Positions 8,886 to 17,846 are shown, counted from the stretch's first letter. The stretch: 64,000 nucleotides of DNA from Vibrio maerlii (GCF_003415655.1 NZ_QRHC01000005.1:186001-250000), one strand, 5' to 3'. Program-made: numbers and translations. The notes: a model not told the origin generated them from the sequence alone.

Positions 8886-8923
8886 AAACGCCTTACCCCT
8901 GATGATTCAGAGATAAGGCGTCA
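8886..8923 (-). terminator. Attenuator-like terminator in the nasA leader
   Basis: On the minus strand, ACGCCTTATCTCTGA pairs throughout (two G-U pairs) with its partner arm across an ATCA loop, giving a 15-bp stem followed at once by TTTTTTATT. It lies about 40 bp before the nasA ATG and downstream of the predicted promoter. No gene ends here, so it would stop nasA transcripts unless overridden. Klebsiella nasF is controlled by NasR antitermination at a leader terminator; no NasR or NasT gene is visible here. Confidence 0.75.
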
Positions 8924-8954
8924 TTACCAACTTAGTTCGTTTTTTATTTATCTC

Positions 8955-8971
8955 AGCAATTAGCAAGCCAA
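8955..8971 (-). promoter_or_regulatory. Sigma-54 promoter of nasA
   Basis: The minus strand reads TTGGCTTGCTAATTGCT. The invariant GG and GC are separated by exactly 10 bases, as in the consensus TGGCACG-N4-TTGCW; only the AC of TGGCAC differs. Predicted transcription start is near 8945, giving a leader of about 100 nt. Confidence 0.75.
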
Positions 8972-9020
8972 ATTAATTAACTCAAATTATCAATAGCTTA
9001 ATCATTACATTGGTCTCTAA

Positions 9021-9037
9021 TGCACTATGAATGTGCA
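9021..9037. promoter_or_regulatory. NtrC binding site upstream of nasA
   Basis: TGCACTATGAATGTGCA has the TGCAC-N7-GTGCA architecture of the NtrC consensus (TGCACYAAAATGGTGCA). It is centred about 85 bp upstream of the start predicted from the sigma-54 promoter. A further GTGCAC at about 9054-9059 may be a weak second half-site. Confidence 0.7.
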
Positions 9038-9151
9038 GACAATTGTTCGAACCGTGCACTTTCTTCAATATAAACGCTGACTATTACTCGCTAAACAAAC
9101 GCTGTTTATGGCACACTTCGTCCTCTCTTTGTCAACATCGACTGTGTGGTT

Positions 9152-9817
9152 ATGAAATTTAAAGCAGCAATTTTCGATATGGATGGGCTTTTACTCGATA
9201 CTGAGCGTGTGTGCATGGACATTTTCCAGCAAACATGTGAAGCACTCAACTTGCCGTTCTATCCAGACAAATACCTACAAATCATAGGTCGCAACGCTGC
9301 TGGAATTGAGCACATCATCAAACAAGGATGGGGAGATGACCTTGATTACCCAACATTGAATGCGGAATGGCGGACTCGATACAATGCTGTTGTGAAACAT
9401 CAAGCCATTCCAAAAAAGAGCGGCGTTATAGCATTGCTAGATTGGTTGAAACATCAGGGTTACGCGATTGCAGTTGCAACATCGACACAAAACGATGTTG
9501 CAAAGGTCAAGCTTCAACTCGCAGAGATCGATCATTACTTCGATGTTTATGCAACAGGTTGTGAAGTGAAAAATGGCAAACCCGATCCAGAAATCTTCTT
9601 GTTAGCGGCTGAGCGCCTCGGTGTTTGCCCTACGGAGTGCATTGCTTTTGAAGATTCAAATAACGGTGCTCGTGCAGCGGTAGCCGCAAACATGACTACA
9701 TTCCAGATCCCTGATCTAGTATCACCGTGTGAAGAAGTTCGCTCTATGGTCCATTTCGTCAAGCCTTCTTTAGACGACGTGTTGAGCTACTTAAAGCTAA
9801 ATGTCACATCAGCATAG
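9152..9817 (+). CDS. HAD-superfamily hydrolase (beta-phosphoglucomutase-like, subfamily IA)
   Basis: 221 residues with all four HAD motifs: DMDGLLLDTE (nucleophile D8 and D10), ATST, a lysine in KNGKPDPEIF, and EDSNNG. A small helical cap lies between motifs I and II, as in sugar-phosphate phosphatases and beta-phosphoglucomutase. Substrate unknown. The ATG at 9152 matches the family start; a GTG six bases upstream is possible. It is divergent from nasA and has its own terminator. Confidence 0.88.
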   Translation: MKFKAAIFDMDGLLLDTERVCMDIFQQTCEALNLPFYPDKYLQIIGRNAAGIEHIIKQGWGDDLDYPTLNAEWRTRYNAVVKHQAIPKKSGVIALLDWLKHQGYAIAVATSTQNDVAKVKLQLAEIDHYFDVYATGCEVKNGKPDPEIFLLAAERLGVCPTECIAFEDSNNGARAAVAANMTTFQIPDLVSPCEEVRSMVHFVKPSLDDVLSYLKLNVTSA

Positions 9818-9830
9818 TCAAAGATGACAG

Positions 9831-9867
9831 AGCTGCGATTGCCACCGAGGCAGCGCAGCTTATTTTT
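9831..9867 (+). terminator. Terminator of the HAD gene
   Basis: AGCTGCG pairs with CGCAGCT and TTGCC with GGCAG around ACCGA, followed by TATTTTTA. Confidence 0.7.
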
Positions 9868-9884
9868 ACATACGAACTTCAAAT

Positions 9885-10406
9885 TCACTTGATTGGAGTA
9901 TGATCAACAAGGATTAGGTCCTTGGTATTAAAACCAATGTTCTTAGCTTGTGCCTTGAACGACTCCAACACTTCATCGCTAACTTCAGGTGAGCGTGCCA
10001 ATAGCCATAAGTAGGCGGTATCTGGCCCTGAAACAAACGCATATTGATAGTCTTTTTCATCAAGCTCAAATACCACATAAGAGCCATAAAAAGGGCCAAA
10101 GAAAGACACCTTCAAATAAGCAAGGTCTTCGTGTTCAACGAAATAGGCCTTGCCTTCGGCTTGTTGCCATTTGCTGTCACTCGCCGAATATCCCTTGTTA
10201 ATGACTCTTACGCCACCATCGTCGCGCATCGTATAGCTAGCAGTGACATGACTCAGACCTCGCTCAAAAGAATGGTCAAGCCTGGCGACTTCGTACCAAG
10301 TGCCCAGATAACGGTCTAACTCAAAATTACTGATTGGCTCTACTTTGTTTGGCATACCCAAACACCCAGTGAGTAGCAGCGTAATCAAAATCGAAAAGTA
10401 CTTCAT
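9885..10406 (-). CDS. blc: Outer-membrane lipocalin Blc
   Basis: 173-residue lipoprotein: signal peptide with lipobox LLTGC, then the lipocalin signature YLGTWYEVARLDHSFERGL (about residues 33-51) and the second conserved region with a C-terminal ARSPEVSDEVLESF segment. Bacterial Blc proteins bind lysophospholipids and fatty acids at the outer membrane. The ATG at 10406 is preceded by AAGGAG; the eight upstream residues in the longer frame would spoil the signal peptide. Not evidently in an operon. Confidence 0.92.
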   Translation of the reverse strand: MKYFSILITLLLTGCLGMPNKVEPISNFELDRYLGTWYEVARLDHSFERGLSHVTASYTMRDDGGVRVINKGYSASDSKWQQAEGKAYFVEHEDLAYLKVSFFGPFYGSYVVFELDEKDYQYAFVSGPDTAYLWLLARSPEVSDEVLESFKAQAKNIGFNTKDLILVDHTPIK

Positions 10407-10475
10407 CCACGACTCCTTAAACACATTCAATTACGAACTCTAAATCCAGTTAGCTCAATAAGGTCATACGCTAGA

Positions 10476-10504
10476 ATAAAAAAGGAGAGCAATCTGCTCT
10501 CCTT
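10476..10504 (-). terminator. Terminator of the DUF2780 lipoprotein gene
   Basis: Perfect 10-bp arms AAGGAGAGCA / TGCTCTCCTT with a three-base loop; the minus strand continues TTTTATTC. Confidence 0.8.
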
Positions 10505-10516
10505 ACTAAACCGCTT

Positions 10517-11026
10517 CTATTGCCATAATGAGGTCAAGGCACTGGTGAGTCCAGAGGATGCGCCCTGCGCTTCTAACCCTTGGAGGACCAAAGGTGCAAA
10601 TTGAGCAACTAACGCAGGATCAAGTCCCATACTCGTGAATGCTGCGTTCACACTGTCCATGCTAGTGATCATGTTCACAAGGCCAGTAGAACTCAGCAGG
10701 CTAGCGCCCGGAACTAAACTGTTCAGTTCTTGCTTCTGTTCTGTACCTAATGCATTTTGCGCGACAGAAAGTAGTGCACCCACACCACCAACCGCTTGTT
10801 CTGTCGTCACTGATAGTTCATTTTGAACCGAATCAACAACCGGGGTTTCTTGAGTAGCTTGCTGTTGGCTATAGAGTGAAATAGCGGTATTCAGCGCTGT
10901 CGACATCAGAGCTGCGTTACTATTTGTCGAAGAAGTATCTGCCTGAGTCGATGTTTGCGAAGCATCGTTAGATTGACAAGCAGTTAGGGATAGCACAACG
11001 AGTGACGCAAGGAGAGTTTTTTTCAT
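10517..11026 (-). CDS. DUF2780-type lipoprotein
   Basis: 169 residues. A lipoprotein signal peptide ends in SLTAC, followed by a Ser/Thr/Gln-rich linker (about 20-60). A helical domain then has the GGVGALLSVAQNALG and LVPGASLLSSTG pattern that I associate with DUF2780 (VcgC/VcgE group). It is probably anchored to an envelope membrane. No function is established for the family that I can cite. The ribosome-binding AAGGACACC-like stretch precedes the ATG. Single-gene unit. Confidence 0.75.
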   Translation of the reverse strand: MKKTLLASLVVLSLTACQSNDASQTSTQADTSSTNSNAALMSTALNTAISLYSQQQATQETPVVDSVQNELSVTTEQAVGGVGALLSVAQNALGTEQKQELNSLVPGASLLSSTGLVNMITSMDSVNAAFTSMGLDPALVAQFAPLVLQGLEAQGASSGLTSALTSLWQ

Positions 11027-11214
11027 AGCGGTGTCCTTTTTACCAGCTTTCTTACTGTTTGAACCAATATATTACATAGAATTTCACATTACTATTACTT
11101 TAGATTAACCGGTTGGATATATTGATTTTTTGCGACTAATTTTTATCCATTTTTTATTTTCGCCCTCAACAAGAAAGAAGAAAGGCATAGCAGGTCTGAA
11201 TTGGCACAAATGAA

Positions 11215-11613
11215 TCAAAGGTCATCAGCTAAAAAGCGAGCTTCTCGTGCTTGCTTCATTGAACAGTTGGTCGCTTCCATCAACTCAGCAAGGGTAACCG
11301 CATCGTTCTGCTCGATTAATCTTGCTAAGCTCTCTTCCATGCTGATCGCTTTTATTGCCGGTGTGGCTTTCTCCAACCCCTGTTCCATTTTCCTTAAAGC
11401 ATAATCCAAATCGTCATTCGGTTGACTTACCAGCGTGGCTTTTAATTGTTTCAACTGCTCAAGCTCACCATTAACTTGCCAGTTTCGCGAACGTCTTACC
11501 CGTTTAACCACACAACCGTGCTCAACGGCGAGTTGTTGCAATTCAATCCGCCCTTCCTTCCCGACTCGATGAATTAGAGATGGCAATGGAATGCTTAAAA
11601 CGTGCGAGGACAT
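11215..11613 (-). CDS. Ribosome-recycling-factor-family-like small protein
   Basis: 132 residues from the ATG at 11613 (MSSHVLSIPLPSLIHRVGKEGR). Vibrio homologues are annotated as ribosome recycling factor family, but it is shorter than canonical RRF (about 185 residues) and I see no clear RRF domain II. It has an N-terminal mixed segment, a central LDYALRKMEQGLEKATPAIKA helix and a C-terminal helix-turn-helix-like stretch (LAELMEATNCSMKQAREARFL). A GTG at 11640 in frame is an alternative start. It lies 63 bp after yegD on the same strand and is probably cotranscribed with it. Confidence 0.55.
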   Translation of the reverse strand: MSSHVLSIPLPSLIHRVGKEGRIELQQLAVEHGCVVKRVRRSRNWQVNGELEQLKQLKATLVSQPNDDLDYALRKMEQGLEKATPAIKAISMEESLARLIEQNDAVTLAELMEATNCSMKQAREARFLADDL

Positions 11614-11676
11614 ATTAAGGTTGAACCTTGGTGATAACACAGAAGCGCCCTGCCTCTGCTTTTAAACTCTTAAGCA

Positions 11677-13032
11677 CTACTTATATATTAAATCAGCCCA
11701 ACGAGCGAGCCCTGCTGTTACAGAACCAAAGTAGCTGCCGCTCACTATCGGGGTATCTGGCAAAATATTTTTTACCGCTTGAGTTAATATAGGTGACCGA
11801 GAAGATCCACCAGTCATGTACACGATGTCAGGCTTAATGCTGCTTTGTTTTACCGCCTCTGCCACCAGCGCTTGAATCTTAGTCGTTGGCACTTCTATCG
11901 CTTGTTGCAGCTGTTCTACCGTTACGTCAACCATCACTTGTTCAGTCAAAAGATTAATTACCGCTTGAGTCGACTCTTGCTCTGCTATAGCGATCTTAAC
12001 CTGTTCGGCTTGGCGAATCACACCATAACCCAGAGTTTCTTTGTGTAACTGTGCTAATCGAACAAGCTTTTCAGGTTCTTTCGCTTCTTTAACGATCTGT
12101 TTCAACACTTTTAGATTATCGTGTGCATAGAATTTACGTTGAGCTTGCACGTCATTGATCGCGATTGGGTTCCAGAACTGGGTCGTTGGAATCTCCAGTC
12201 CTCCCAGAGTTTGAGTGCCTCGACCAAACTCAGGCATGAATGAGCGGAATGCAGTGTGAATATCTAAATCGTTTCCTCCCACCATTTGTCCAGTGTGCCC
12301 AAGCAACGAGTCTTTTCGATTATCAAGATGCTTCCAGCTTGGTCCCATCTGTATAAAGGAGCAGTCTGTCGTACCACCGCCAATATCAACCACAAGTACG
12401 TTTTTGTCTTCATGCAGAGTTGACTCATATTCAAGGCCTGCAGCAACCGGTTCAAACTGGAACTCAACTTCTTTGAAACCCGCCCTGGTTGCCGCACGAC
12501 GCAGAATGCCCTCAGCTTGAATATTCGACTCTTCACCGCCTCTACCCAAAAAGTTGACTGGGCGGCCAATGACGGTCTGGGTAATCTCTCTGTCCAACGT
12601 GATTTCGGCATGAGACTTGATGTTATTCATCATCGAGCACACCAAATCCTCGAAGAATGAGAGCTGCATGTCACGCAGCCCCATAGCGCCTAAAAAGGAC
12701 TTTGGTGACTTAACGTAATACACATCACGTGGGTCTTCTAAATATAGGTCTAGTGCTTCGCTGCCATACTTTACGTCATCAGAGCGAACCTCTAAGCCTT
12801 CTTCACGATTGACCTTGATTGCACGACGCAATACCGCTTCACCGACCTCACCCCAAGGTTTGATATCCTGAGTACGAAATAGGTGTTCAGATACCGTTTC
12901 TGAGGTTGGCGCACACAGGGTAGAAGCAATATAGTTATCACCATTCGCAAGAGGAATACGCTTTACTTCACCATCAACAAGCTGTGCTATCGAACAGTTT
13001 GCCGTGCCATAGTCAAAACCAATTGCCATCAT
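11677..13032 (-). CDS. yegD: Hsp70-family chaperone-like protein YegD
   Basis: 451 residues with the Hsp70/actin nucleotide-binding fold and no substrate-binding domain. Visible motifs are IGFDYGTANCSIA (phosphate 1), VVDIGGGTTDCSF (phosphate 2) and YMTGGSSRSPILTQAV (adenosine motif). This is the YegD type, found in E. coli as an Hsp70 paralogue of unknown client. The start has AGGAGA five bases before ATGATG; the second ATG is equally possible. It leads a probable two-gene unit with the RRF-family-like gene. Confidence 0.9.
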   Translation of the reverse strand: MMAIGFDYGTANCSIAQLVDGEVKRIPLANGDNYIASTLCAPTSETVSEHLFRTQDIKPWGEVGEAVLRRAIKVNREEGLEVRSDDVKYGSEALDLYLEDPRDVYYVKSPKSFLGAMGLRDMQLSFFEDLVCSMMNNIKSHAEITLDREITQTVIGRPVNFLGRGGEESNIQAEGILRRAATRAGFKEVEFQFEPVAAGLEYESTLHEDKNVLVVDIGGGTTDCSFIQMGPSWKHLDNRKDSLLGHTGQMVGGNDLDIHTAFRSFMPEFGRGTQTLGGLEIPTTQFWNPIAINDVQAQRKFYAHDNLKVLKQIVKEAKEPEKLVRLAQLHKETLGYGVIRQAEQVKIAIAEQESTQAVINLLTEQVMVDVTVEQLQQAIEVPTTKIQALVAEAVKQSSIKPDIVYMTGGSSRSPILTQAVKNILPDTPIVSGSYFGSVTAGLARWADLIYK

Positions 13033-13112
13033 ATTCTCCTGTCTACCCTTTATAAATCGAGCGCGCGATTCTAAAGCCTACACCTTAGACAGGTCACGTA
13101 CTTTTTGACTTT

Positions 13113-13697
13113 TTACAACATAGGCAATGTAGAGCCGATAAGTAACACCGCCATAAAAATATTGAAGCCTCGCACTCTCCATGGTGTCGTCAACCAACGC
13201 TGTAACTCTCTACCAACTAGGATCCAAAAGGTTCCTGAAGGAAAGTTCACAAACCAAAAGCAGCACGATATCACTAGCAGAGTCCACCAATTGCCACCAT
13301 CGCTATACAAGGTCACAGCACTGAGCGCCATCGACCACCCCTTGGGGTTAACCCATTGAAAAGCCACTGCCCCAAAAAATGTCATAGGCTTAAAATCTGA
13401 CTTAGTTTCCGCTTTACCACTCATTGCAATTTTGCACGCCAGATAGGCCAGATACCCTAAACTCGCATATTTTAGAATAGTGTGAGTCATTGGGTAGGCA
13501 TTAAAGACGCTAATCAAGCCAATTCCAACCATCAAAACCATAAAAGCAAAACCAAACGCAATCCCTAGCATATGAGGCACAGTTCGAGCGAAACCTACGT
13601 TGGCACCTGAGGTCATTAGCATCAAGTTGTTGGGTCCTGGTGTAAAAGTCGATACGGAAGCAAAAAGTAGTAATGCGCCGAGTTGTTGAAGCTCCAT
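13113..13697 (-). CDS. LysE/RhtB-family amino-acid exporter
   Basis: 194 residues with about six hydrophobic segments and the family hallmark FTPGPNNLMLMTSGANVGF near residue 18. A second signature, QWVNPKGWSMAL, lies near residue 115. Members export amino acids (lysine, threonine, homoserine, cysteine). It diverges from an Lrp/AsnC regulator across 144 bp, the classic arrangement of an exporter with its amino-acid-sensing activator. Confidence 0.9.
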   Translation of the reverse strand: MELQQLGALLLFASVSTFTPGPNNLMLMTSGANVGFARTVPHMLGIAFGFAFMVLMVGIGLISVFNAYPMTHTILKYASLGYLAYLACKIAMSGKAETKSDFKPMTFFGAVAFQWVNPKGWSMALSAVTLYSDGGNWWTLLVISCCFWFVNFPSGTFWILVGRELQRWLTTPWRVRGFNIFMAVLLIGSTLPML

Positions 13698-13841
13698 ATT
13701 CTCTCCTTAAAGAACTCGCTGATGAATATTTATTTCAATAGCAGTGCATCAAAACAATGAAGTTCTATATTAGGTGGAACTGTACGCAATTATGTGTTTT
13801 TATTCGAAGACAACCTAACAAATACACAATGATTGATAACT

Positions 13842-14282
13842 ATGGATAAGTTTGACGAAAGAATATTGCACGAACTAAAGCAAGACGGCAGGATCTCCAA
13901 CGTTGAGCTTTCAGAAAGAATAGGGTTATCTCCTTCTGCAACCCTCAGGCGAGTACAAGAACTAGAGAAATCCCGCATTATCAAAGGCTACCGAGCAATC
14001 TGTGATAACACGCAACTGGGTATTGGATTTGTTGCTTACGTGTCCATCGGACTTGCCAGTCATAGAAAGCAAGCACAGCTCGAGTTTGAGCAACATGTTC
14101 AATTTGTCGACGAGGTCGTGGAATGCCACAACATCACTGGCTCAAATGAGTATTTACTGCGGGTAGAGACGCAAGATCTGCCAAGCTACAAAAAGTTTCA
14201 TGCTGATGTTTTGGGTGAATGCCCTCAGGTCAACTCTATTACAACCATGGTAGTGATGGATTCTCCAAAAGATGAGCGATAA
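13842..14282 (+). CDS. Lrp/AsnC-family transcriptional regulator
   Basis: 146 residues: an N-terminal winged helix-turn-helix (DERILHELKQDGRISNVELSERIGLSPSATLRRVQELE) and a C-terminal ligand-binding RAM domain. I use the ATG at 13842 (MDKFDERIL), the family-like start; a TTG nine bases upstream opens the longer frame. By position it probably controls the divergent LysE-type exporter in response to an amino acid. It is distinct from the global Lrp at 39588. Confidence 0.9.
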   Translation: MDKFDERILHELKQDGRISNVELSERIGLSPSATLRRVQELEKSRIIKGYRAICDNTQLGIGFVAYVSIGLASHRKQAQLEFEQHVQFVDEVVECHNITGSNEYLLRVETQDLPSYKKFHADVLGECPQVNSITTMVVMDSPKDER

Positions 14283-14401
14283 TCCGTGATTTACTGCAAG
14301 CTTTTTAATCAAGTCAACTAATTTACATTCACATCGCGCTAATCCGATCACACTGCAATACAATAACCCGTATAATAGGAGCATTAGCTCGGAGAGTATG
14401 A

Positions 14402-16522
14402 ATGAACGCGCAAGCCCTACAAGAAATACAAAGCATTTTTGCTCAGTTTCAAAACCACCCTGGTCAACACGGCTCTGATGCCATCGCACGACGTGCTGAA
14501 CAAATTTGCAACCACTATGGTATTGAAATGCCAGAGGCGCAACACGCATTCATTCAAGCACTAAAGCTTGACCGAGCTGACAATCTGGAGGGAGCTATCG
14601 AGCACTACACTTTGTGCATAAAGCGCTGTACACCAGAAGATAAAGTCCTTCGACTTCACGCCTCAATGCTGCTTGGTTCCGTCTACTCAGACCGTGAGGA
14701 GTATCAACAAGCTTACTTCCTCTTTAAGCAAGTTCTCGACAACATCACTTTACTAGACGACTCATATCGTTCACTCGCTTATACCAATATTAGTGATCTA
14801 TTGCTGTCTTTGAAGCAGTACCAAGCAGCGTTTGATCTCGCTAAGTTAGGGGCAGAGGCAGGCCTGAGAATCAGTAATACGACCAATCGAGCGATTTGCT
14901 TATTGAACATGGGGTATGCACTAGGTCATTTAAACCAATGTGCCCAAGCATTACCGTATCTGGATCTCGCGATTTCAAGTGCCAAAGACATGAACATCCT
15001 ACGTAGTCAGGCGATTGGTTACAGTTATAAAGCGCAGATCATGTCGATCGACAACCGTTACCCTGTCGACGATGTCATCACCTTGTTTGAAATGGCGAGT
15101 CAAACCTTTGCTCAAATTAACGATAAACACCATCGTAATGAAAACGGTGTTTACTATGCGGAGTACCTCAACAAGCATGATTGTCTTGAGCAAGCTTCTA
15201 AACTGTGCCAGAAACTGCTCAAAGACATCGATATGGAACGTAACTACACCTTCGCAGGTGTATTACTCAAAACCCTGATCAGTATTACTAGCAAACAAGG
15301 CTTACTTGAAGAAACAGTTCAATACCAACAACGTTATATAGAGATAACTGACACTCATTTTGAACGTAGCCAACAACGTGAGTTTGAGTCATTACTGAAA
15401 CAGGTCGAAGAGACAACAGCAGAACAAGAGAAACACCTGCTTGCAAAAATGCAATCGCATATCGGTGTCATCACTCAAATAGGGCAACACATCGCAACTA
15501 CGGACGACATTGGTGAGCAGCTCCCTCATATTTTTGAGCAAGTTCAAACTATATTCCCTAGTACCGAGTTTGGTATTGCACTTTACGAGCGAGACAACCA
15601 AGTCCTCGACTACCGCTATTTCTGCGACAATGATGGTGCGGTTCCACCTATACAGATTCATTGTGAGCACGAACATTCTGTTGGCAGCTACGTCATCAAG
15701 AATCAGGCTACCGTTCATTTGAACCGCATTAACGATGAAATCCTTTCGCAGTTTGTGCCGACTGAACAGCGCAAGCAGTCTGAAAATATCTACTTCAATG
15801 AGGATGAGAAGCCGGCTCAATCCATCATGCTAACCCCCATTATGATCGATGGACGAGTGCTTGGCTTGATGTCTTCTCAGCACTCCCTTCCTGAGCAATA
15901 TCATCAGCATCACTGCCAACTGTTTGAGCAGCTGGCGAGCTTTATTGCGATATCTTTAGAGAACCGTGCACAAAAAGAGAGCTTGAAACAAGCAAACTCA
16001 ACACTAGATAAACTAACTCGCACCGAGCCACTAACCGGACTGTATAACCGCTATCAGCTCGATCACATTGCACCTCAACTTATCCATAACGCGACCGTCA
16101 CCAACAACCCTATTGCTGTGACTATACTCGATATCGATTATTACAAGGGTTACAACGATTACTTTGGTCACCACGATGGAGACAAGGCACTACAGATCGT
16201 GGCTGAAAAAATGAGGCAAGTTTTTCATTTATCAAGTGACCATTTATTCCGCTATGGTGGGGATGAGTTTTTGATCCTTAGCTATGGTCAATCCAAAGAG
16301 CAGCTCACTGACAAACTTGAAAAGCTACAATGTGCCATTAAGCAAACAGGGTTGACCAACCCACGCTCCCAATGCAGCGAACGACTAACTCTTTCGATTG
16401 GTTCCATCAATCACATTAACGATTACTCAAATTCAATGTCATTTGAGAGTTTATTTGAACTCGCAGATAAAGCACTTTTCAAAGCCAAAGAAGCTGGGCG
16501 CAATCAGTTTGTGTTAGTTTGA
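14402..16522 (+). CDS. TPR-GAF-GGDEF diguanylate cyclase
   Basis: 706 residues, apparently cytoplasmic. About residues 35-330 form helical TPR-like repeats, about 345-520 a GAF sensor domain, and about 545-706 a GGDEF domain with RYGGDEFLIL (GGDEF near 619-623) and LTLSIG. The intact GGDEF predicts synthesis of cyclic di-GMP from two GTP. The RxxD inhibitory site expected just upstream is not kept (LSSD instead), so product inhibition may be lost. The ATG at 14402 follows a GGAGAG. Confidence 0.9.
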   Translation: MNAQALQEIQSIFAQFQNHPGQHGSDAIARRAEQICNHYGIEMPEAQHAFIQALKLDRADNLEGAIEHYTLCIKRCTPEDKVLRLHASMLLGSVYSDREEYQQAYFLFKQVLDNITLLDDSYRSLAYTNISDLLLSLKQYQAAFDLAKLGAEAGLRISNTTNRAICLLNMGYALGHLNQCAQALPYLDLAISSAKDMNILRSQAIGYSYKAQIMSIDNRYPVDDVITLFEMASQTFAQINDKHHRNENGVYYAEYLNKHDCLEQASKLCQKLLKDIDMERNYTFAGVLLKTLISITSKQGLLEETVQYQQRYIEITDTHFERSQQREFESLLKQVEETTAEQEKHLLAKMQSHIGVITQIGQHIATTDDIGEQLPHIFEQVQTIFPSTEFGIALYERDNQVLDYRYFCDNDGAVPPIQIHCEHEHSVGSYVIKNQATVHLNRINDEILSQFVPTEQRKQSENIYFNEDEKPAQSIMLTPIMIDGRVLGLMSSQHSLPEQYHQHHCQLFEQLASFIAISLENRAQKESLKQANSTLDKLTRTEPLTGLYNRYQLDHIAPQLIHNATVTNNPIAVTILDIDYYKGYNDYFGHHDGDKALQIVAEKMRQVFHLSSDHLFRYGGDEFLILSYGQSKEQLTDKLEKLQCAIKQTGLTNPRSQCSERLTLSIGSINHINDYSNSMSFESLFELADKALFKAKEAGRNQFVLV

Positions 16523-16586
16523 TAACAAGGTCCTCTCGAAATCACAAACTAATCTAGGTAGACTTCCCCCACAAATATACTTTAAC

Positions 16587-17846
16587 GTGGGCCATCAATT
16601 GAATACCGTCAAACAACTAAAAAGCGGTGAGTTAGTTGGAATTAAACGACTCAAACTCTCTGAAAAATTAACTGAACTACCTCAAGAAATTGTCAGTTTG
16701 GCGGATTCACTAGAAATCTTAGATGTATCGGGCAACTTGTTAACTGAACTTCCAGATTTTTTGGCTAACCTACCAAAACTCAAAATAATTTTTGCGTCCA
16801 GTAATAACTTCACCCATCTGCCCAGCGTTCTGGGTGCATGTCCGAGCCTTGAAATGGTTGGGTTTAAAAGCAACCAGATAAAGCATGTCAGTAGTGACTC
16901 TCTTCCTCCGAGATTGCGTTGGTTAATCTTAACTGACAACCAAATAGAAATCCTACCGGAGGTGCTTGGCGAAAGAAGCAAACTACAAAAGCTCGCGCTT
17001 GCCGGAAACCGAATCCAAAAACTGCCTGACAGTTTTTCTCAATTAATAAATCTCGAGCTTGTTCGTTTATCGGCAAACAACTTACAGGCTTTCCCTGACG
17101 TGTTACTCAAACTACCTAAACTAGCTTGGATGGCGTTTTCAGGGAATCCTTTCTGTCACAGTGAAGAAGAACGATGCAATGTTCCTACCGTGGCTTCTAG
17201 TTCCTACTCCATTAATCATACACTTGGACAAGGTGCTTCGGGGGTCATTTCTCATGCAACTTGGTTAAACGAAGAACTCGACTTTCCTGCACAAGTGGCT
17301 GTTAAAGTTTTTAAAGGCGAAATAACCAGTGACGGCTATCCAAAAGACGAGCTCGAAGCTTGTTTAGCAACGGGGCATCACGAGAACCTAGTAAAATCAA
17401 TTGGGCAAGTTAACGAAGTTGACCACCTATCACTAGTAATGGAACTCATCCCAGAGCACTTCGATAATCTTGGTCTACCACCAACGTTAGAAACATGCAC
17501 AAGGGATGTTTTTAAACCTGAATTTCAACTATCAATAAACCAAATTGAAAAAGTGGTCACTCAAATGATTGATGTGTTTGAACATCTACATTCAGCTAAG
17601 GTGTGCCATGGTGATCTTTACGCTCACAATGTCCTTGTTGATAATGAAAGCAATATCATTTTTGGTGATTTTGGCGCAGCATCTATTTACGGATATTTAA
17701 GTGAAATTCAGCAATATGGTGTAAGAGCGGTAGAGGCAAGAGCTCTTGGCCATTTCATAGACGATTTATTGAGTGTATGTAAACCAATAGAAAAGCAAAC
17801 GGCTGCTTATTCCTCATTACAAAAATTAGCTAAGTTAATTCGTTAA
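16587..17846 (+). CDS. Leucine-rich-repeat protein kinase
   Basis: 419 residues fusing about seven leucine-rich repeats (residues 18-190; LxxLxLxxNxLxxLP pattern) to a eukaryotic-like protein kinase domain (205-419). Kinase residues present: glycine loop LGQGASGV, K240 in VAVK, HGD at 341-343 (usual HRD), N348, and DFG at 361-363, so catalysis looks possible. The C-lobe is short and no APE motif is clear. No transmembrane segment, so cytoplasmic. The frame opens with GTG at 16587; a TTG at 16599 (then NTVKQLKSGEL) fits related proteins as I recall them. Target unknown; the GGDEF gene lies 64 bp upstream on the same strand. Confidence 0.85.
   Translation: MGHQLNTVKQLKSGELVGIKRLKLSEKLTELPQEIVSLADSLEILDVSGNLLTELPDFLANLPKLKIIFASSNNFTHLPSVLGACPSLEMVGFKSNQIKHVSSDSLPPRLRWLILTDNQIEILPEVLGERSKLQKLALAGNRIQKLPDSFSQLINLELVRLSANNLQAFPDVLLKLPKLAWMAFSGNPFCHSEEERCNVPTVASSSYSINHTLGQGASGVISHATWLNEELDFPAQVAVKVFKGEITSDGYPKDELEACLATGHHENLVKSIGQVNEVDHLSLVMELIPEHFDNLGLPPTLETCTRDVFKPEFQLSINQIEKVVTQMIDVFEHLHSAKVCHGDLYAHNVLVDNESNIIFGDFGAASIYGYLSEIQQYGVRAVEARALGHFIDDLLSVCKPIEKQTAAYSSLQKLAKLIR

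Noticed and set aside
10044..10319. 91-residue plus-strand frame opposite the lipocalin gene
   Set aside because: Antisense shadow of blc; no ribosome-binding site, no family features.
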